64,000 nucleotides of DNA, from contig NC_056546.1 of assembly GCF_910596095.1 (NCBI RefSeq), positions 25,820,425 through 25,884,424 on the forward strand, in the 5' to 3' direction. This document shows, piece by piece, positions 20,401 to 35,079 of this stretch; the first letter of the stretch is position 1, and each line of letters starts with the position of its first letter. The DNA is from Thunnus maccoyii (taxonomy: Eukaryota > Chordata > Actinopteri > Scombriformes > Scombridae). A program made the translations under genes and the position numbers. The notes under the pieces were generated by a model. That model ran no database searches. It worked only from the letters and a program-made list of their open reading frames with translations, and was not told the DNA's origin.

Positions 20401-23400
20401 AAGATTCCTTGCTTTATGTAGAGAGATAGTAATAACAAATCACAGAAACAGCTAAGCTGCTACCTATAGCTCAGGTATTTTAACATCTTAAAACCTTTTG
20501 GATTGAAATAGAATAACAATAAATTTCAACAATTTTGACCTTTTGACATCAGAAATTGTTAAAAATAAATAGTTTGAAAAATAGCAGGGACATGAGCGCT
20601 TAATTGCATAAAATGTATGAATTAGACGGGATGCAATATGTTCCCGATATGTTTAAGAGTTCATTTTGAGAAACACTAGCATAAACAACATCTCCAGTGT
20701 AAATAAAAATGAACTCATCTTTGGAATACTACATTAGACCAGAGTGTATCAGGTTGACAATGAAACTTGCTTGTATCTCGTACTCTAGTAGCACAATCAC
20801 AATTTGTATCCACAAGCACGCTGGTGATGTGATCCACATTCCTGGTTTCACACTGTTCCACTGTCTGACAGATAGTGATGGTAGAAACGTAGCATTGAGC
20901 CAACAAAAGGCAGGGAAGAAGAACAATGTTAGCCAAGAAATATGGATGTTACCAGTTTCAAAATATTTTTAAAATATCTGCTCTCCAAGCATTTTATGAG
21001 GAAGGAAATTCAACATAGACCTCAAGGATACACAGAATATGTTCTGTTGAGAAACACTGAATGTAAACATAATTGTATTACAAAATTAGACAAAATTATG
21101 ACAATAGAAGCTAACAAGCTTATTTACATTGTGTATGAAGAGTCTGGGTATAAATTGATTAATTGATTGACCATCAAAAATTCTTGATAAATCTACAGTA
21201 TGTCAGCTGGATCATTGTGTTTCCTGTCACTGTGATTTTAGACTCTTTGGACATCCACTATAGTGCTGCACAGTTCACATTTATAGCAGATCTACCTGTC
21301 AGCCTTGGCCTTAAAGCAGAGGCTGCACTGAGGACTGGCATGTTTCCTTGAAAAACATCAAAGGCAGGATTGAACAGCTCCCCGCATACATTTCCTTGAT
21401 GATTCCATTCCTAATCCCCGCAGAAGGACTTATTACAGCCCTAAAATCACAATGACCTTGTATGGGGTTTGGAAGTAGAAATGAGAGGGAGGGGCCTGGC
21501 TGGTGAAATCCAATCTGTGGAAATGAATGTAACACGGCTGGAAAACATCAGCTTGATTGGACAGATAGTTATGTCAGTAACCTCTGTGTATGTGTGTTTG
21601 TCTGGGCCTGAACCTCAGCTTATGATGACACTGATGATGTGAAATTTGGCCGCATAGTTTTGCTCAACAAAGACGACCTTTGTGTTTTCTCTCTCGCTGC
21701 CTGTCTTGAAGACACCTTTGGGAGTAATATGTGTAAAATGGAATAAATTGAGAGGAAAGTAATGCCTTAAGCTCTTCTGGGAACAGATTTACTGACAGAT
21801 TTTTATACAGATGCTCTTTTGAAAACCTGATGATTGTGAGTCATAAAGAAAACATTTCCCATTAGTCATAGTCAGACATGCACACAAGCTGTCTAAAATC
21901 TAAAAAAACAATCTCGCTATAGCAGATTATTTTGGGGGTAACTATAAAAATAAACGCTTTATTCTGTAAGATCCAATCTTTGAGTATTTCTGCTTATTTT
22001 GACACATTGTATGTCAGCATTGTGAAAGGTCAAAGGTCACATCCACAGAACATTACACTGTCCATCGTCCTCAGAGCGCTGGGTAATCTTGTTACACTCA
22101 TCATCATCATGATCATCATCATGTCATTACACTCCCGGTTTCCTGATAGTCGGACATGACCTCATGCTCATGAAAAGAGAATTATATTACAATAGCTGTC
22201 AGATTTTGATTCCACTTGATTGTTTTGAAATGATATTTACGGTAGATTATGATATCATGTCAAAGGCTACATGAGAAAGTAGACCAGATCCTGTGGGGGT
22301 TGCGTAGCTCCTTCCCATGGTTTTTTGTGGACATGGTGCATATTGTGGTGGGAATGAAGTCAGATCTGAATATTTGGTTGGTGATGTCTTCTCTATTGGC
22401 AGCTGTCTGTTTATTTGATTAGGCCTGGCGTCTGGCCTGAGGTTGCTGTCCGTCACAGGCTTCCTGTAGTCTTGAAAAGTTCCTGCTCTCTCTCGCTTAT
22501 TTGTTCCAATAAGTCAACTAACGGACATCAGACCAGGCGTCTGGACCAGGACTGCCCTGCTCACTGCTTCCTCTGTATTCATGCATTGGCTGTGCATCTA
22601 CCACTACTGCACAATACCAGAAAATGGGGAAAAGCGCATTAAAGAAATTTAGAACAAATTCAGACTCTGTTAGTGTGAAATTAATTCCTTTATTTGCATA
22701 TGAAAATTAATTCACTTAAGAAAAGCTTTGAACTATCTTTAAAAAACAGATTGTTTCCTCTTTTCTGCTTTTTTCCCTCATTTATGCACTTTGACAATGA
22801 GGTGAGGGAGTCACTGTTTTGTTTTTTTGCTATGAAACCAAAATAAATATATTTATTTTCATATGATTATGTATGCAAACAACTAAAATAGCAGAGATTA
22901 AAACACGGAAGTATGTGGAGCCAAAACTTTTAAAAAAAAACACTACAGAGGAACTAACTAACTGAAGCAGCCATCTTATAATTTGTTTTTGTTTATTTGT
23001 TTCAGTTTTGACTTTTTTGCCCTCGTGAAGCTTATCTGTGTTTTTGCTCTTTTTTCAAGTGACTGAACTGTACTAATACTTTGTTTTATTTACGGGTTCA
23101 CATTTTTTCAGGTCTTCTGTCTTAAAACAACAATCAGGAGCCCAAATGAACATTGAAACATGTTTTTCTTGCTGTAATCATCCCTCCTCTTCATATTGAT
23201 ATTAGAAGTTCCCTTCATAATGCACTTACAATGTAAGTGATGGGGGACAAAATCCACAGTCTGTGTTTTGGTACAGTCCTTTTTAGAGTCGTCTGCGGTG
23301 ACAGAAAATGACATTGAAACTGAACCGATACAGTAAAGTCGCAGAGCGGAAAACCAAACCAATAAGCTTGAAGCTGTAGACTCTGTAGAGAGGGGAACTG

Positions 23401-26266
23401 CAGAGTCAGGTGTTAAGTTAACTGTTTGTGGGTTTCTCACTGAGCACCCTCTTTTACATAAGTCATTTGGTCCATTGTTATTACAAATATATGGATAGTT
23501 GCTTTAATTTCATATTTAAAATGTTACAATTCCAAGAAAAGCCTCTTTACAAAAGAGGTCCAACATAACCAAAAGAGCCCAGTAGTTGCAGAAGAAACAT
23601 TTATTAATACACAATAAATGTGAGCATAAACCAACAACAAACAACAGAAGGCTGATGGGCCAGCCAACCCACAGTGGGTCATGGGATCTGGGTTCTTCCC
23701 TATAACCTAAGACAACATTAGAACTAAACCTAAAAGAAATAAAGCCGCAAAAACAGAACTGCTGGACCCATCAAAATACAAAGAACCAACAAAAGCAGAA
23801 ATCTAAATCAAGTCGGTCACAAACACAAACTGCTGCTGCTGAGGCCAGAAGGTGAACAGACACTGAACCAAGGTTCCTGCCCCCTCTTTATTAGTTTTCC
23901 CTCAATCAGACCGGACCAGATACACTTGAAGGAAGAGCAGAAGGCATCATGAGTCGAAATCATACGCACATCATAACCAGCAGGGGGAGCATGTAACAAA
24001 AAAACTGTATGTTACATTGTACATAAGATTTTCTGCACTTGATGTTTTCACTGTTCAGCTTTACATTTGACAGGAAGAATGAGAAACAGCAATACACCAG
24101 TGTCATGTTGGTGGATGGTAATAGTTAGTGGTCAAATTCATTCCCATTGTCTCTCCTTGTGTTCTAGGTCTGTCTCTGGACCACCAGATAGTTTCTGCGG
24201 TGTCTCGTGTCCGCCTGTCAGAGAGAGAGGAGGAGAGTCTGTCCTGTTACCTCAGGGCCTGTGATGCAGCTCTGTCCTACCTGCAGGAGCTGGATAAGGT
24301 GGGCGTTTAAGCATGTATGCATGATATATGTGTGTTCGTGTGAGTCTTGTGTTTCTGCACTGTCACTATTTGAATATGAAAATCAATCTGTGTGTTTGCA
24401 TGAGTTTAAGTACGGGGTATTATCAGAGGAGATTGCCTTTGTTCTCCCTGCTTCTGGGTCAGAGTCTACAATTAATCCAGTTTTGGTTTGTTTTTATTAT
24501 TTATATTCACTGGTTTTCAGCAAGTATACGGTTTATTTTAGTATACATTTATTTTAGTTATTTAACATTTTCCAACTCTAATGTGTAGCAATTATTAGTT
24601 AGGGACAGTTTTTTTGTGATCCTGCACATATACTGAGTGGTTCTGTATTACTTATATACCATAACATACTGATTTTATCTCATTCATTCTGAGGGGACTG
24701 CTTTGCTGCTCCATTGACAAGATACTAAAGAAATGGTTAAAGCAAAGATGAAAATCAAAAGCATTAAAGGCTGACAATTTAATCATCATTAATTTACTTT
24801 TAGATTTTTTAATAATGGGTACCCTTGAGATTTTAATTTAGTGCATATTAACCTTGTTGTGGCTGCATTTTCAGATAGTAACAACGCCCCACAGCAAGAC
24901 AGCCAAAGCCAGTCTGCTTCCTCCACCTGCGGACATCGACCTGGGATACTTCCTACAGGCTGCTTTACAGAGCGCGTACTTATGTCTGCTGCAGAGAGGG
25001 TGAGTCTACCAAACTTGCACACACACACCTAGCGTCTCCCCTCTGTTGTGTATATTCAAGTCCTTTGTTGCTCTCTAGAGTGCTCTTAAATATACTTGAC
25101 CTTCGATCAAGTGTTAAAGTGAGACTATGTATCTTTTGCCAAACAGTGGCCACAAGTGCAAATATGGGATAATCCTAAATACTAAAACCTACTTTAACAG
25201 TAGCACGAGTGGAAAAGAGTCATAAAGTCAGTTAACTGACTCAGTAAAGTCAGTTATACAGCAATATTTACTTAAAGTTTAGCTGCCATAAGCTACTGGT
25301 CACACCACACCAAGTAAGGCTGTAGCAGCAAAACCCCAGAGTGTGTTGAAGTGAACAAAGTTGTGTTTTATTGCATTGCATTATTGCATTATTGCATTAT
25401 TGCATTATTGCATTATTGCATTTTTCATGTGTAAAAGAAAGAATGTGTTATGTCTTTAAAAAGCCACATGGCCTCACTTATAAGAATGGTAATCAACAAA
25501 AAGCACTCACCTCTTAGCTGGAAAACCTATGACTCACATTAGCTGGAGAAGGTCAGCTGATTCAAGTCTAACAACTGTTACTGTTTTAAGAACCAGGGTC
25601 ATTAAAAGAAATGCCTCTTAATCTAAGTGATCTTTGTTATATTTTTGGCCATAGTTTATTCAGCTGCACTGATATTACGTCACTGGTTATGCAGTATATT
25701 TAATGGCTGCCGTCTTTGCTGATTCATCCTTCCCTGTGATGGAGGGAACCTTGGACTTATTCAACTAGTTTTATTTTAGAAAGTGAGGAGGAGAAGAAAT
25801 CAAAGAAAACGCTTTTAGCACCACTTGACCTCAGTGCAGCAGGGATGTTTTAAAATGTTTGACCAGCAGGTGTCAGTATTGCTCTTGGGATCACAAAAGC
25901 AGAGTAGTGTTGGAAAAACTGGGGGTGTCACATATTGCTTCAGTGGTTGCTGAACTTCTCTATGTGCTGTGACCCTGAGTTTGTGAATCAATGTGTGCTA
26001 TGTGCTATGGTTCTACTGTACCACAGTGAGCATTATGAAGAACTGTGTGTTATTTGCTCTCTTTTCACTATCATCATTATATCGTTTCTTCATCTTCCTC
26101 TGCCTATTTATTTTTTCCATAAAACACCTTCGCAACGCATACATATTACTGATATACATCTGCTCTTTATGTGTGTTAGTCATCTGGCGCAGGGTGCTCA
26201 CCAGTTGCGTAGGGTGCTCAGGGTGGTGGAGTCACGAGGGTCTCAGAGCTTCAGGAAGGTGAGCTG

Positions 26267-26314
<48 letters not shown>

Positions 26315-28646
26315 ACAATATACAAGGATAGACACCAAAGTTAGTCACTAAAAGTATTTCAGTAAGATCAATAGCTGCATGCCGCACTTTATCCAAGTTA
26401 ACTATCTTACAGAGATTTTTTTGAATAAAGGATATTGGAAAAATAATACTGAGGACCAACTTCCTCGCTGATGGGGAAGTCTTAATTGCTAGAAATCATT
26501 AATCAGCTCTGTTAATATTTCTGCTCTATGATTAGTTAAAACAGTAATGTTGTATTACTTATAATGTAGATACTAGGGTTTAAAATATACAATTAATGAT
26601 GTGATGGATCCTAGTCTGCAGCAAGGAAGCTAGCAGAGGTGCTGCTGAGCTCAGTGAGTGAGGACGGTTACTGGCCTCCACTGGGCCCCCCACCTTCAGC
26701 CTGGCTCCACAGAGAGGGAGCCGCCGCCTCCAAAGACGCCATCTACCCCACTGTTAAACCACCGCAACGTTACAGCACTGAGAGGTTTGGATTCTCTTAG
26801 TTTAATTTTCTTGTTGTAGTTGTCTTTTGTTTCTTTCTGCCTCTTTTCTCTCATCCATTCTACCAGCGTACTGAGTGCAACTGCTTTACCCAAGCTCGAC
26901 ATTTAAGAGCGGCACTGCTTCTTTCGATTTTGTTTTGTTACTTCATTGTGTGAGCTCATTATAGTGCAAATAGCTGTTATCTCTAGGTGTCAGTTTCCTT
27001 TGTCAAAGTTGTACTTTCAGCCCATGAGGTGTCAGTTATGTCCAAGATACTATCTTACCAGCGACTGTGGCACTTGGCAGTTGGTGCTAGTTCTCTTTGT
27101 CCAAGAATTTTTCTCTACTAAAGACCATGAGTCATCATTACCGAGGCGTGAATCTAAGCTATGTCTGTACAAAACACAAATACGGTCTTTCTTATGTAAA
27201 ACCATGTAGTAATATGTAACAGACCTTCCAGGAGAGTGATCATAGGCTACCAGTTTGTACTGGGTCATTTAAGGTGAGGAATCCCACAGCACGGCCAAGT
27301 TATTTTACACACCTCTCCTTATCATTGTGGTCTAGAGCTGTATATAGAACTGCACACCAAAAATACCCAACAGGCACATGATTATGTAGCATTGAATGTT
27401 TACACTGATAAAAATGTTTTTTTCTAGGGGTTCAGCATTATTATGTGGTGATCCTCTGAATCACCTCTTTGGAGTTGAGCAACTTAGCATGCAGCTGTGT
27501 TTAAAACTCCAGAAAGTTCTGGTTTAGCTGAATCCTTTCTTACCCGCAGCTAAGATAAGTGACACAGCAACAGCTGTTTTATGTTGAAACTGGAAAACAT
27601 GACATAACATGACAACATAACAAAATGACATAACACAATATAACATGACATGACATGAAATGATATGACATCACAACACAACAACACAACATGCCATAAC
27701 CTGACATGACATGACAACATACCGTAACATAACAGCATAAAACATAACATAAGCTGACATAACTTGACATGACATAACAACATAAGATAACATGATATAA
27801 TGTAATTTGACATATAATGATATAACATAACAACATGAAATGACATGAAATAATATAACATGATATAAGATGATATAACATGCAGTGACATATTCACAAG
27901 GGATGTAAATGCACTGCACAGTCCTGACATGACGAGTTGATTATCTGCATCAGTACACAAAATTGTATCACTGTTTGGATGCCTCGTCTCTGCTTTTCCC
28001 TCTTTGCAGGGATCCTGCGCTCGTTGCTCAGGCCCTGCGAGCCATACTTAGTCACTGCCACATGACTAATCCTGCCCACACTATCATAAGTGAAGATCTA
28101 AATCCATGTCTGAGATTAGAAGAAGAGGAGGAACAGAAGATTTCACCCTGAGGAATAGCTGTACTTTAGTATTGTTCATGGCTTTTGTCATCAGTTGCCT
28201 CTTTTGAAAAGGCCACGATGGCGTCTGGTAAATGTGTCCTTTAATAGGACACGGAACCGACCAGAGAGAGGCAAAGAAAGTGATGAATGAGGGAGATAGG
28301 AGAGGTGGAGATGGAAGAAATGAAGGTGTGTGTGTGTGTGTGTGTGTGAAAGAGAGAGAGAGAGAGACATGTGAGATGTGCAGTGTAGTGATACTCCTAG
28401 GGTGGTCCGTGTTGTGTTACAACACCAGGTGAGACAGAAACTGGACACTCCTGGCAATGTGGCAGACTGTGTGTGTGTATGTGTGTGTGTGTGTGTATGC
28501 GTGTGTGTGTGTGTGTCTGTGTGTGAAGGAGAGACTTCCTGTTATCTATATTACTTCCTGTTTCCTGTGTCCCTGCAGTTGCTTCTGTCCCCAGGACGTG
28601 GTGGAAGAGGCTGTGCTGCTGCTGCTCATCACAGAGTCAATGGTGA

Positions 28647-28682
<36 letters not shown>

Positions 28683-31600
28683 CCTCTTTCGTGCTCCCTT
28701 TTCTCAGCCTCTTGGCTTTCAAAACACAAGTAAGGAATAGACTCTTCCTGCTGCTGAGACCATCAGTCCCACCACCTTTCTCTCCCTCAGTCTTCCTCCT
28801 CTTCCTCATTCAGAATCTCTGTTCATCCAGGCCAGCGGGGAGGCGGTGATCGGTCGTCTGCCAGACCAGACCGAGGCTCGCCAGGCCAGCCTGCAGGATG
28901 CCACCTCCGTCTACGACCTGCTCACCATCGGCATGGCCAGGAGGGGGCAGTACGCCATGCTGTCTGAGGTCTGCTGACACACACACGCACACACACACTC
29001 ACACACACACACACACACTCACACACACCATTATGCTGGAGGTCTGAAGGGAGGAGAGCAAAAGAGTGAGAGATGAGATGTGTTAGTGAGAGCTTTGCCT
29101 TTGCCAAACTTTTTAATGAATGTCCTTATCACTTTGAGCAAAGGGGATTATGTGTCTTTTTCTCTCACTGTCTCTCAGTCTCCCCTCAGCATCCACCTCG
29201 CTGTCTGTCTTTTTCTGCTTCTTCCTCTGACACTCTCCTCTGCTTTTATCACTTTCACTTTATCCCCTCCCGCCCACTTACAGCCCCCATGCTCCCTTTT
29301 CTCCTGCTCCAAATCTCTCGCTTTTTTACGAGCTCAGTTACCCCTCTAATGTGACCTCTGCTCAGGTGTAGGAAGTTGGGGAGGCGGGGGTTGGAGGGGT
29401 CATCTCAAATTAGGTTTGTCCACCTGTCTGACTGACACATCACCAGCATCAGTCATCTTATAAAGGAGGACCACACACGCTGATGCAGTTCCAGCTAGAC
29501 CAGTTGGCTGATATATGAGGCCAGTATGAGCCATTTATTAAAAATTAGATGTCAGCCAGTCAGTGCCATATATCTCTGATGTGATGAATAAGATTCACTT
29601 TGATTGATTACATACTTATTATAGCATTAATCAATCCACGAGGTGTCCTCTATTATCACATTTGATTACATAATACATAAGCATATCAAATATCATTACA
29701 ATTCTGGATTTTGCAGATGAGTTCCTGTCCTTTGAAGAATAAAATTCAAGGGAATTACAGATTCAAAAGTATTAACAGCCTGTAGTTAAGTCAAAGTAGC
29801 AATACCGCTATTTAAAAATACTCCATCCTGAATGCAAAAATGTACTGAATTAAAAGTGCAAAAGTGTTATGAGCTGAATGTGCCTAACACATGAATGTGC
29901 CTGTCAAAAGTCTTGTATTATTATATATGTTATATTATTGGATTATTATTACCGGTGCATGAAATTGTAAGATTTTAAATTTGTTATGGACATTCATGAT
30001 CCCCACAGGATGAATTAATATGTAATGTATTTAATAATGTAATTATTTTGGTGAGTGATCATCAGATCAGAATTTTGATACATTGAATATTTATGACTTA
30101 ATGCATGTCAAATCCATGCTTGTTTATGTTCATTGGACTTAAAATACATAAAGGAGTCTGAACCGCAGAGTTTGAATGTATTAATTATCCTATATGTTTA
30201 CACAAGTATAACCGTCATCGCTGCCAGCAGTTGCAGCACCAATAAACATCCGCTGCCTGTTTATTCAACCACTGACAGCACATTCGGGTTAAGTATATTA
30301 GCATTTGGATTGTTGTTTATTTGTATTTTGGAACTCAAGATGCTTCACAGAGGTGGGAGGGTTTTTTTTCTTTCTCTCTCAGGGACCTCAGTGTCTCGCT
30401 CCCATTTCATCTGTGACTGTTTTTTAAGGGGATGAGAGGAGACATGTGATTGGTCATTAGTGAAGCTCGCCCTGACTCCACCTGCTGATTCTGTATTCCT
30501 CTTGATAATAATGTATTCAGCCTCTCGTCCATATTGTGCTGAACTGCATCTGGCTGTGCTAAAATATGCTGGTCACACCCATGTGTGTCTGCGCCTGGAG
30601 ATGGGCCTGTAGTCATGTTAACTATGTCTGCTGGGTAGTTATCTATAAAAATGATGAATAAGATGATCAGGTAAAGTCTTAATCAATATAATAATTAATA
30701 AGCAATATAATTATATCAAATCGAATAAATAAATGCAGTGGAGTAAAAAGTATAATATTTCCCTCTGAAATGTAGTGAGGTAGAAGTATAAATGAATATT
30801 ATATGGAAATATTAGAAATAGTACTTAACTACAGTAGTTAATCTAGTGCACTTACTCAGTTTCAACCTCTGGCTGTTGGCTGTTTTCTCTCTCCTGCATT
30901 CCAGTTTGGCAGAACCGCATGTTAACCCCTTTAACGAGAGGTTAAATTGGGTTTTGTTATGGGTGGGGCAGGATTTAGCAAGGTTAATAAGGGTCAGCAC
31001 TGTAATGTAGCAGCAACAGTGACAGTTGCAGCTTCATATACAATATAAGAGACTTAACAAGTGTTACATAATCATTTTAATTCATACACAGCTTAGTTCA
31101 GTAATTTAAGAAATATCCCAATTCAGTACTACAATCAGCTGCGGTCTACACTCTCAGTTTATCAGATCCCACAGAGGTTAATACTACATGTTGAGCTCTG
31201 TACAGCAGGATGTCTTTGTCTGCATGTGAAATGGTCAGTGAAGTTTCTGGTAAGTTTACATTATTTAATCAGAATATCAGGCAGGCCTTTTTTCCTGGTT
31301 TAGCTCACTTCTGTATGACTGACAACATCTGACTGAGCAGCTCTCCACGCCACCCTCTGCTCGTCCACACACACATCAATCACATCATTATGTACTGAAA
31401 CAGCGCAAAGTGGGTGGTGAGTGGTGACTGACAGTCATTTCAAACTAGAAAATTGTAGCTAAGAAGAGTGGCAATTCACTTCAGTGACTATGTAAATGAG
31501 AAAAAAATTTGTGAATACATTGAATGCTTCTAACCACGGCTGTCCCGACTTCAAAATTTGACGCGTGAACACACATTTTTCATTTGGTTTTACCTGACCA

Positions 31601-34600
31601 GACTCTCTGCCTGAACCTGTATCTACATATCCTGCGCTAAAATATTTGTGCGTCTGCGTTTCTCCTCGCAGTGTCTGGAACGAGCCATGAAGTTTTCATT
31701 TAACGAGTTCCACCTCTGGCACCAGCTGGGCCTGTCACTCATGGCGGCCGGGAAGGTGAGCTCATTTCTCCTTATATACCAGCAGCAGCTCCTCACACAT
31801 ACCACGCCACACCCACAGGAGACATCCATCTTCTGCCATGCCTCTGTCCTGTAAACTGCAGCGCTCCCTCCTCACCCCCATGTCCAGACGTGCAACAAAT
31901 AGTGTTCACAGATAAGTGATAAGTCTGCATGGAGTGCCAGTTGGTGAGTTATTAATTGCAAAAAATGACACTAAATACATCTTCAAATACCTGACGTGTC
32001 TAAACCATCTGGTAGGGAATGTATTATCCCACAAGGCAAACTCATTAATTAATACTATAGATTCTATTTTCTGCTAAATGAAGCTGAATATGATTGTTTT
32101 TCTGGAATAAACATTAATGTTTAAAAACTGGGCATTCTTCAAATGGGAGTCCTCAGAAGGAGCTGGAATAGCTTACATTTCCCTCTCTCTCTCTCTCTCC
32201 TTATGTCTCCCTCTATCCCTCTGAGTGTGTGTGTGCGCCCATGTGTGTGACAGAAAAATTGATCTGGGTTGCAGGATAAAGTGACACTGCAGATCAATGG
32301 AGAGCTCTAGAAATAGGCTGCTCCCTAGAAGGAGAAGGGGCCGCCTCAGTGTCGTCAGATCCGCTTCTATTTAGGGCCAGCAGGGTGTGTGCATGTGTGT
32401 GAGCGCATGTGCGCGTGCACAAGCACGTGGTCCATTAATGATTGACCTACATGTATTAAGTGACTGTGTGTCTAAATGGGTCTATTAGGGCTTTGCAAGG
32501 ACAGTTGATGTGTGTTTGATACACTTGTTTAAAAGCGATCCATGTCATCTGTGGTTGCATGATAACTGGCTGCTGCATTCACATGAATCACAATTTGTCA
32601 TTGACATTTGTTTTGTGTGTTTGTGTGTGTGTATGTTCCAGGATGTTGGTGCTGTATCTGTATTTAAAGAGTGTGCCAGGATGAGACCAGAGGATCCTTC
32701 ATTGCCCCTGTTGGCTGCTAAAGTCTGCATTGGTCAACTGCACTGGGTGAATACAAACACAACATTCACATACACTTATATACAGCATAATACACACACA
32801 TGCACATGGACTCAAACACACACATATGCAGAGTCAGACCTGTGAGTCAAGGCATTTACAGCTATTAAGAGTATCTTTTTTGTCTATAAATCTTTTTTGC
32901 TGTTAGTGCTCTTGCTTTGATGTTTTTGAACTGCATTTCCCAGAGATACTTGTTGCTGTGATGTTTCACAGTTTGGTATGGATAAGTTTCTGTAGGTGGA
33001 GCTGTTTTCCTTGTCTGTTCAGCCATGTTGTGGCTTTTACTGCTCTTGCTCACTCCTCTATTCAGTGAGCAGATAGCAGCAGATCTGTACATCAGTGGTT
33101 CACAACTCGGAGGTTCTATAATAGAAAAATATGTTAATTTTTCAAACCTTTCTCGAATTAGCCACACAAGCAGCATGGCTCTGTGTCTGGCAATGATGGT
33201 CGCAAAGACAGTTGATCCACCACTTTGGTCCAGACTGAAATACTTCAACAAGTATAGGATGACTTGCCATAAAACTCTCCAGAGGATTAATCCTAATGAC
33301 TTGATCCCTTGAATTTTGTTTTACCATCAGGTTGACATTTGTGGTTTTGAGTGGAATGTCTCAACAACTATTAGATGGATTGCCATTTAAGGTTCCCTAC
33401 AGGGTGAATTGTAAAAAGGTTTGGTGATCCCTAGATGATTCAGGTCTACATTTTACTTTGTCCAAAACTTTGGTTTATGGCTAAATACCTGAAAAACTTC
33501 CATTCCTGTCAGCCTCAGCTGTACTTTGTGTTTTGTGATGATAAGTGAATGTTAATATGCTAACATGCTAAACTAAGATTGTGAATATGGTAAACATATA
33601 CCTGCTAACCATCAGCATGTCACTGCATGTTAGCATGCTAATGTTAGCATTTAGCTTGAAGCACTGCTTTGCCTATGAACAGCCTCACAGAGCAGCTAGC
33701 GTGGCTTTAGACTCTCAGTAATGCTCCTTGTTAAATACTTTATAGTTTTACCTCTTCAGGTCACCTCACAGTCTATGAGGGGAAAATCACTCATCAGGAC
33801 ATCAAACTGTGACAGGGGGTTAAAAGTAGACATATTAAGTATTAAGAGGTCACAAGCAAAACAGGTTGGGGACCACTAAAGTAACCACCCAGTCAATATC
33901 AACTGAATATAGACTCATCAAATTCAAACAGCAATATATCATAGTGTATCTCACAGGATTACAGGAATAGTAGCAAGGATCCATTTCCATCTGGCACAAA
34001 TGAGATATTCCAAATATGCAGGGGAATCACATATCATGTACAATCAGTCCACACATGTTCATTTTCATGTCCCTCCCAGCTTAATACGTTGATAAGTAAA
34101 AAGGTCATAGCATTTTAAACTTCATGGACAGTAGCTTTAAAGAATATTCAGTGTACATGGTGGGGCTATGAATGTGTGTATGTAGCGAGTGTGCACAGAG
34201 AGAGTCATAACACACCATCACTGTGTCGCTAATGTTTTCGGATTGACACTCGGGTCACTCACATCGTCATGAAGCCCAGCCAGCTTGGATAGTCCTGCTG
34301 TTCATGATCTGGGCAAGAGGGAGAAAGTCACATCAACAGTGGTATTTAGGGTGAGCGAGGGTGAGGGTGAGTTAGACAGAGAGCGAGAGAAAGGGGTCAG
34401 AGATTAGAAAAGAGGAGCTAACAGGGGCGAATGGAGAGAGCACATCTGTCAGTGGCTGGAGATCATGGCAGGCCGGAGAAACTAAGGAGCTTACAGCCTT
34501 AATCACAATGGGACACTATGGCCATAGAGCAGTGGGGCATTACATAAATGGGCCACCATTATCCACCATCAGCTCCACTGGACAGTCTGGATTGTTATCC

Positions 34601-35048
34601 AGCCAGCAACATTTTTTTTTTTTTTTTTTCTTTTTACAGTACTTTTGTCTGCTGTTGATGCTCACTGGAGAGGCCCACTAGCCTACAGATCAAACCAAAA
34701 CTGATGATAATTTCCTTGTTGCTTTAAAAAAATTTAGCTTTTTTTTATAGTGCTCACATAGATTAAACTGTAAAGGATCTTAAGGCATATGAAACCCTCA
34801 CCAAACCCATGACATCACCATAAACTGCCAACCGGCGATCTGAAAGCAAAGCTGCTTTTCTAAATTCCTGAAGAGCAGTTTTTGCAGATGCAAGGTTTTC
34901 ACCCGACAACAGCGACATGTTCTTCTTTCACACTATTCAAGGGAGAAAGAGGGAAAAAAAAAACTTAATCCTCCTAAGATGTGCATGGATGGGCTGTGTG
35001 TTTAAATGACTGGCTATTGTGTGCAGGCTTTGAACTTGCAAGGACTAG

Positions 35049-35079
<31 letters not shown>

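Larger units (their letters stand above)
18174..24167 (+). other. ttc7a intron 3
   Basis: 6 kb with no supported exon. It holds duplicated sequence at 19.66-20.43 kb, a perfect DR1 nuclear-receptor motif at 22027-22039, a second copy of dispersed family 2 (about 23.05-23.48 kb) and AT-rich unique sequence. Confidence 0.6.

Noticed and set aside
27550..27960. Minus-strand open frames rich in Cys, Tyr, Val and His
   Set aside because: They translate a degenerate tandem repeat and have no family features.
33025..33312. 95-codon frame starting with a signal-peptide-like leader ([13 protein letters not shown])
   Set aside because: Its 3' part overlaps a dispersed family 1 repeat, there is no homology, and it lies within a ttc7a intron.
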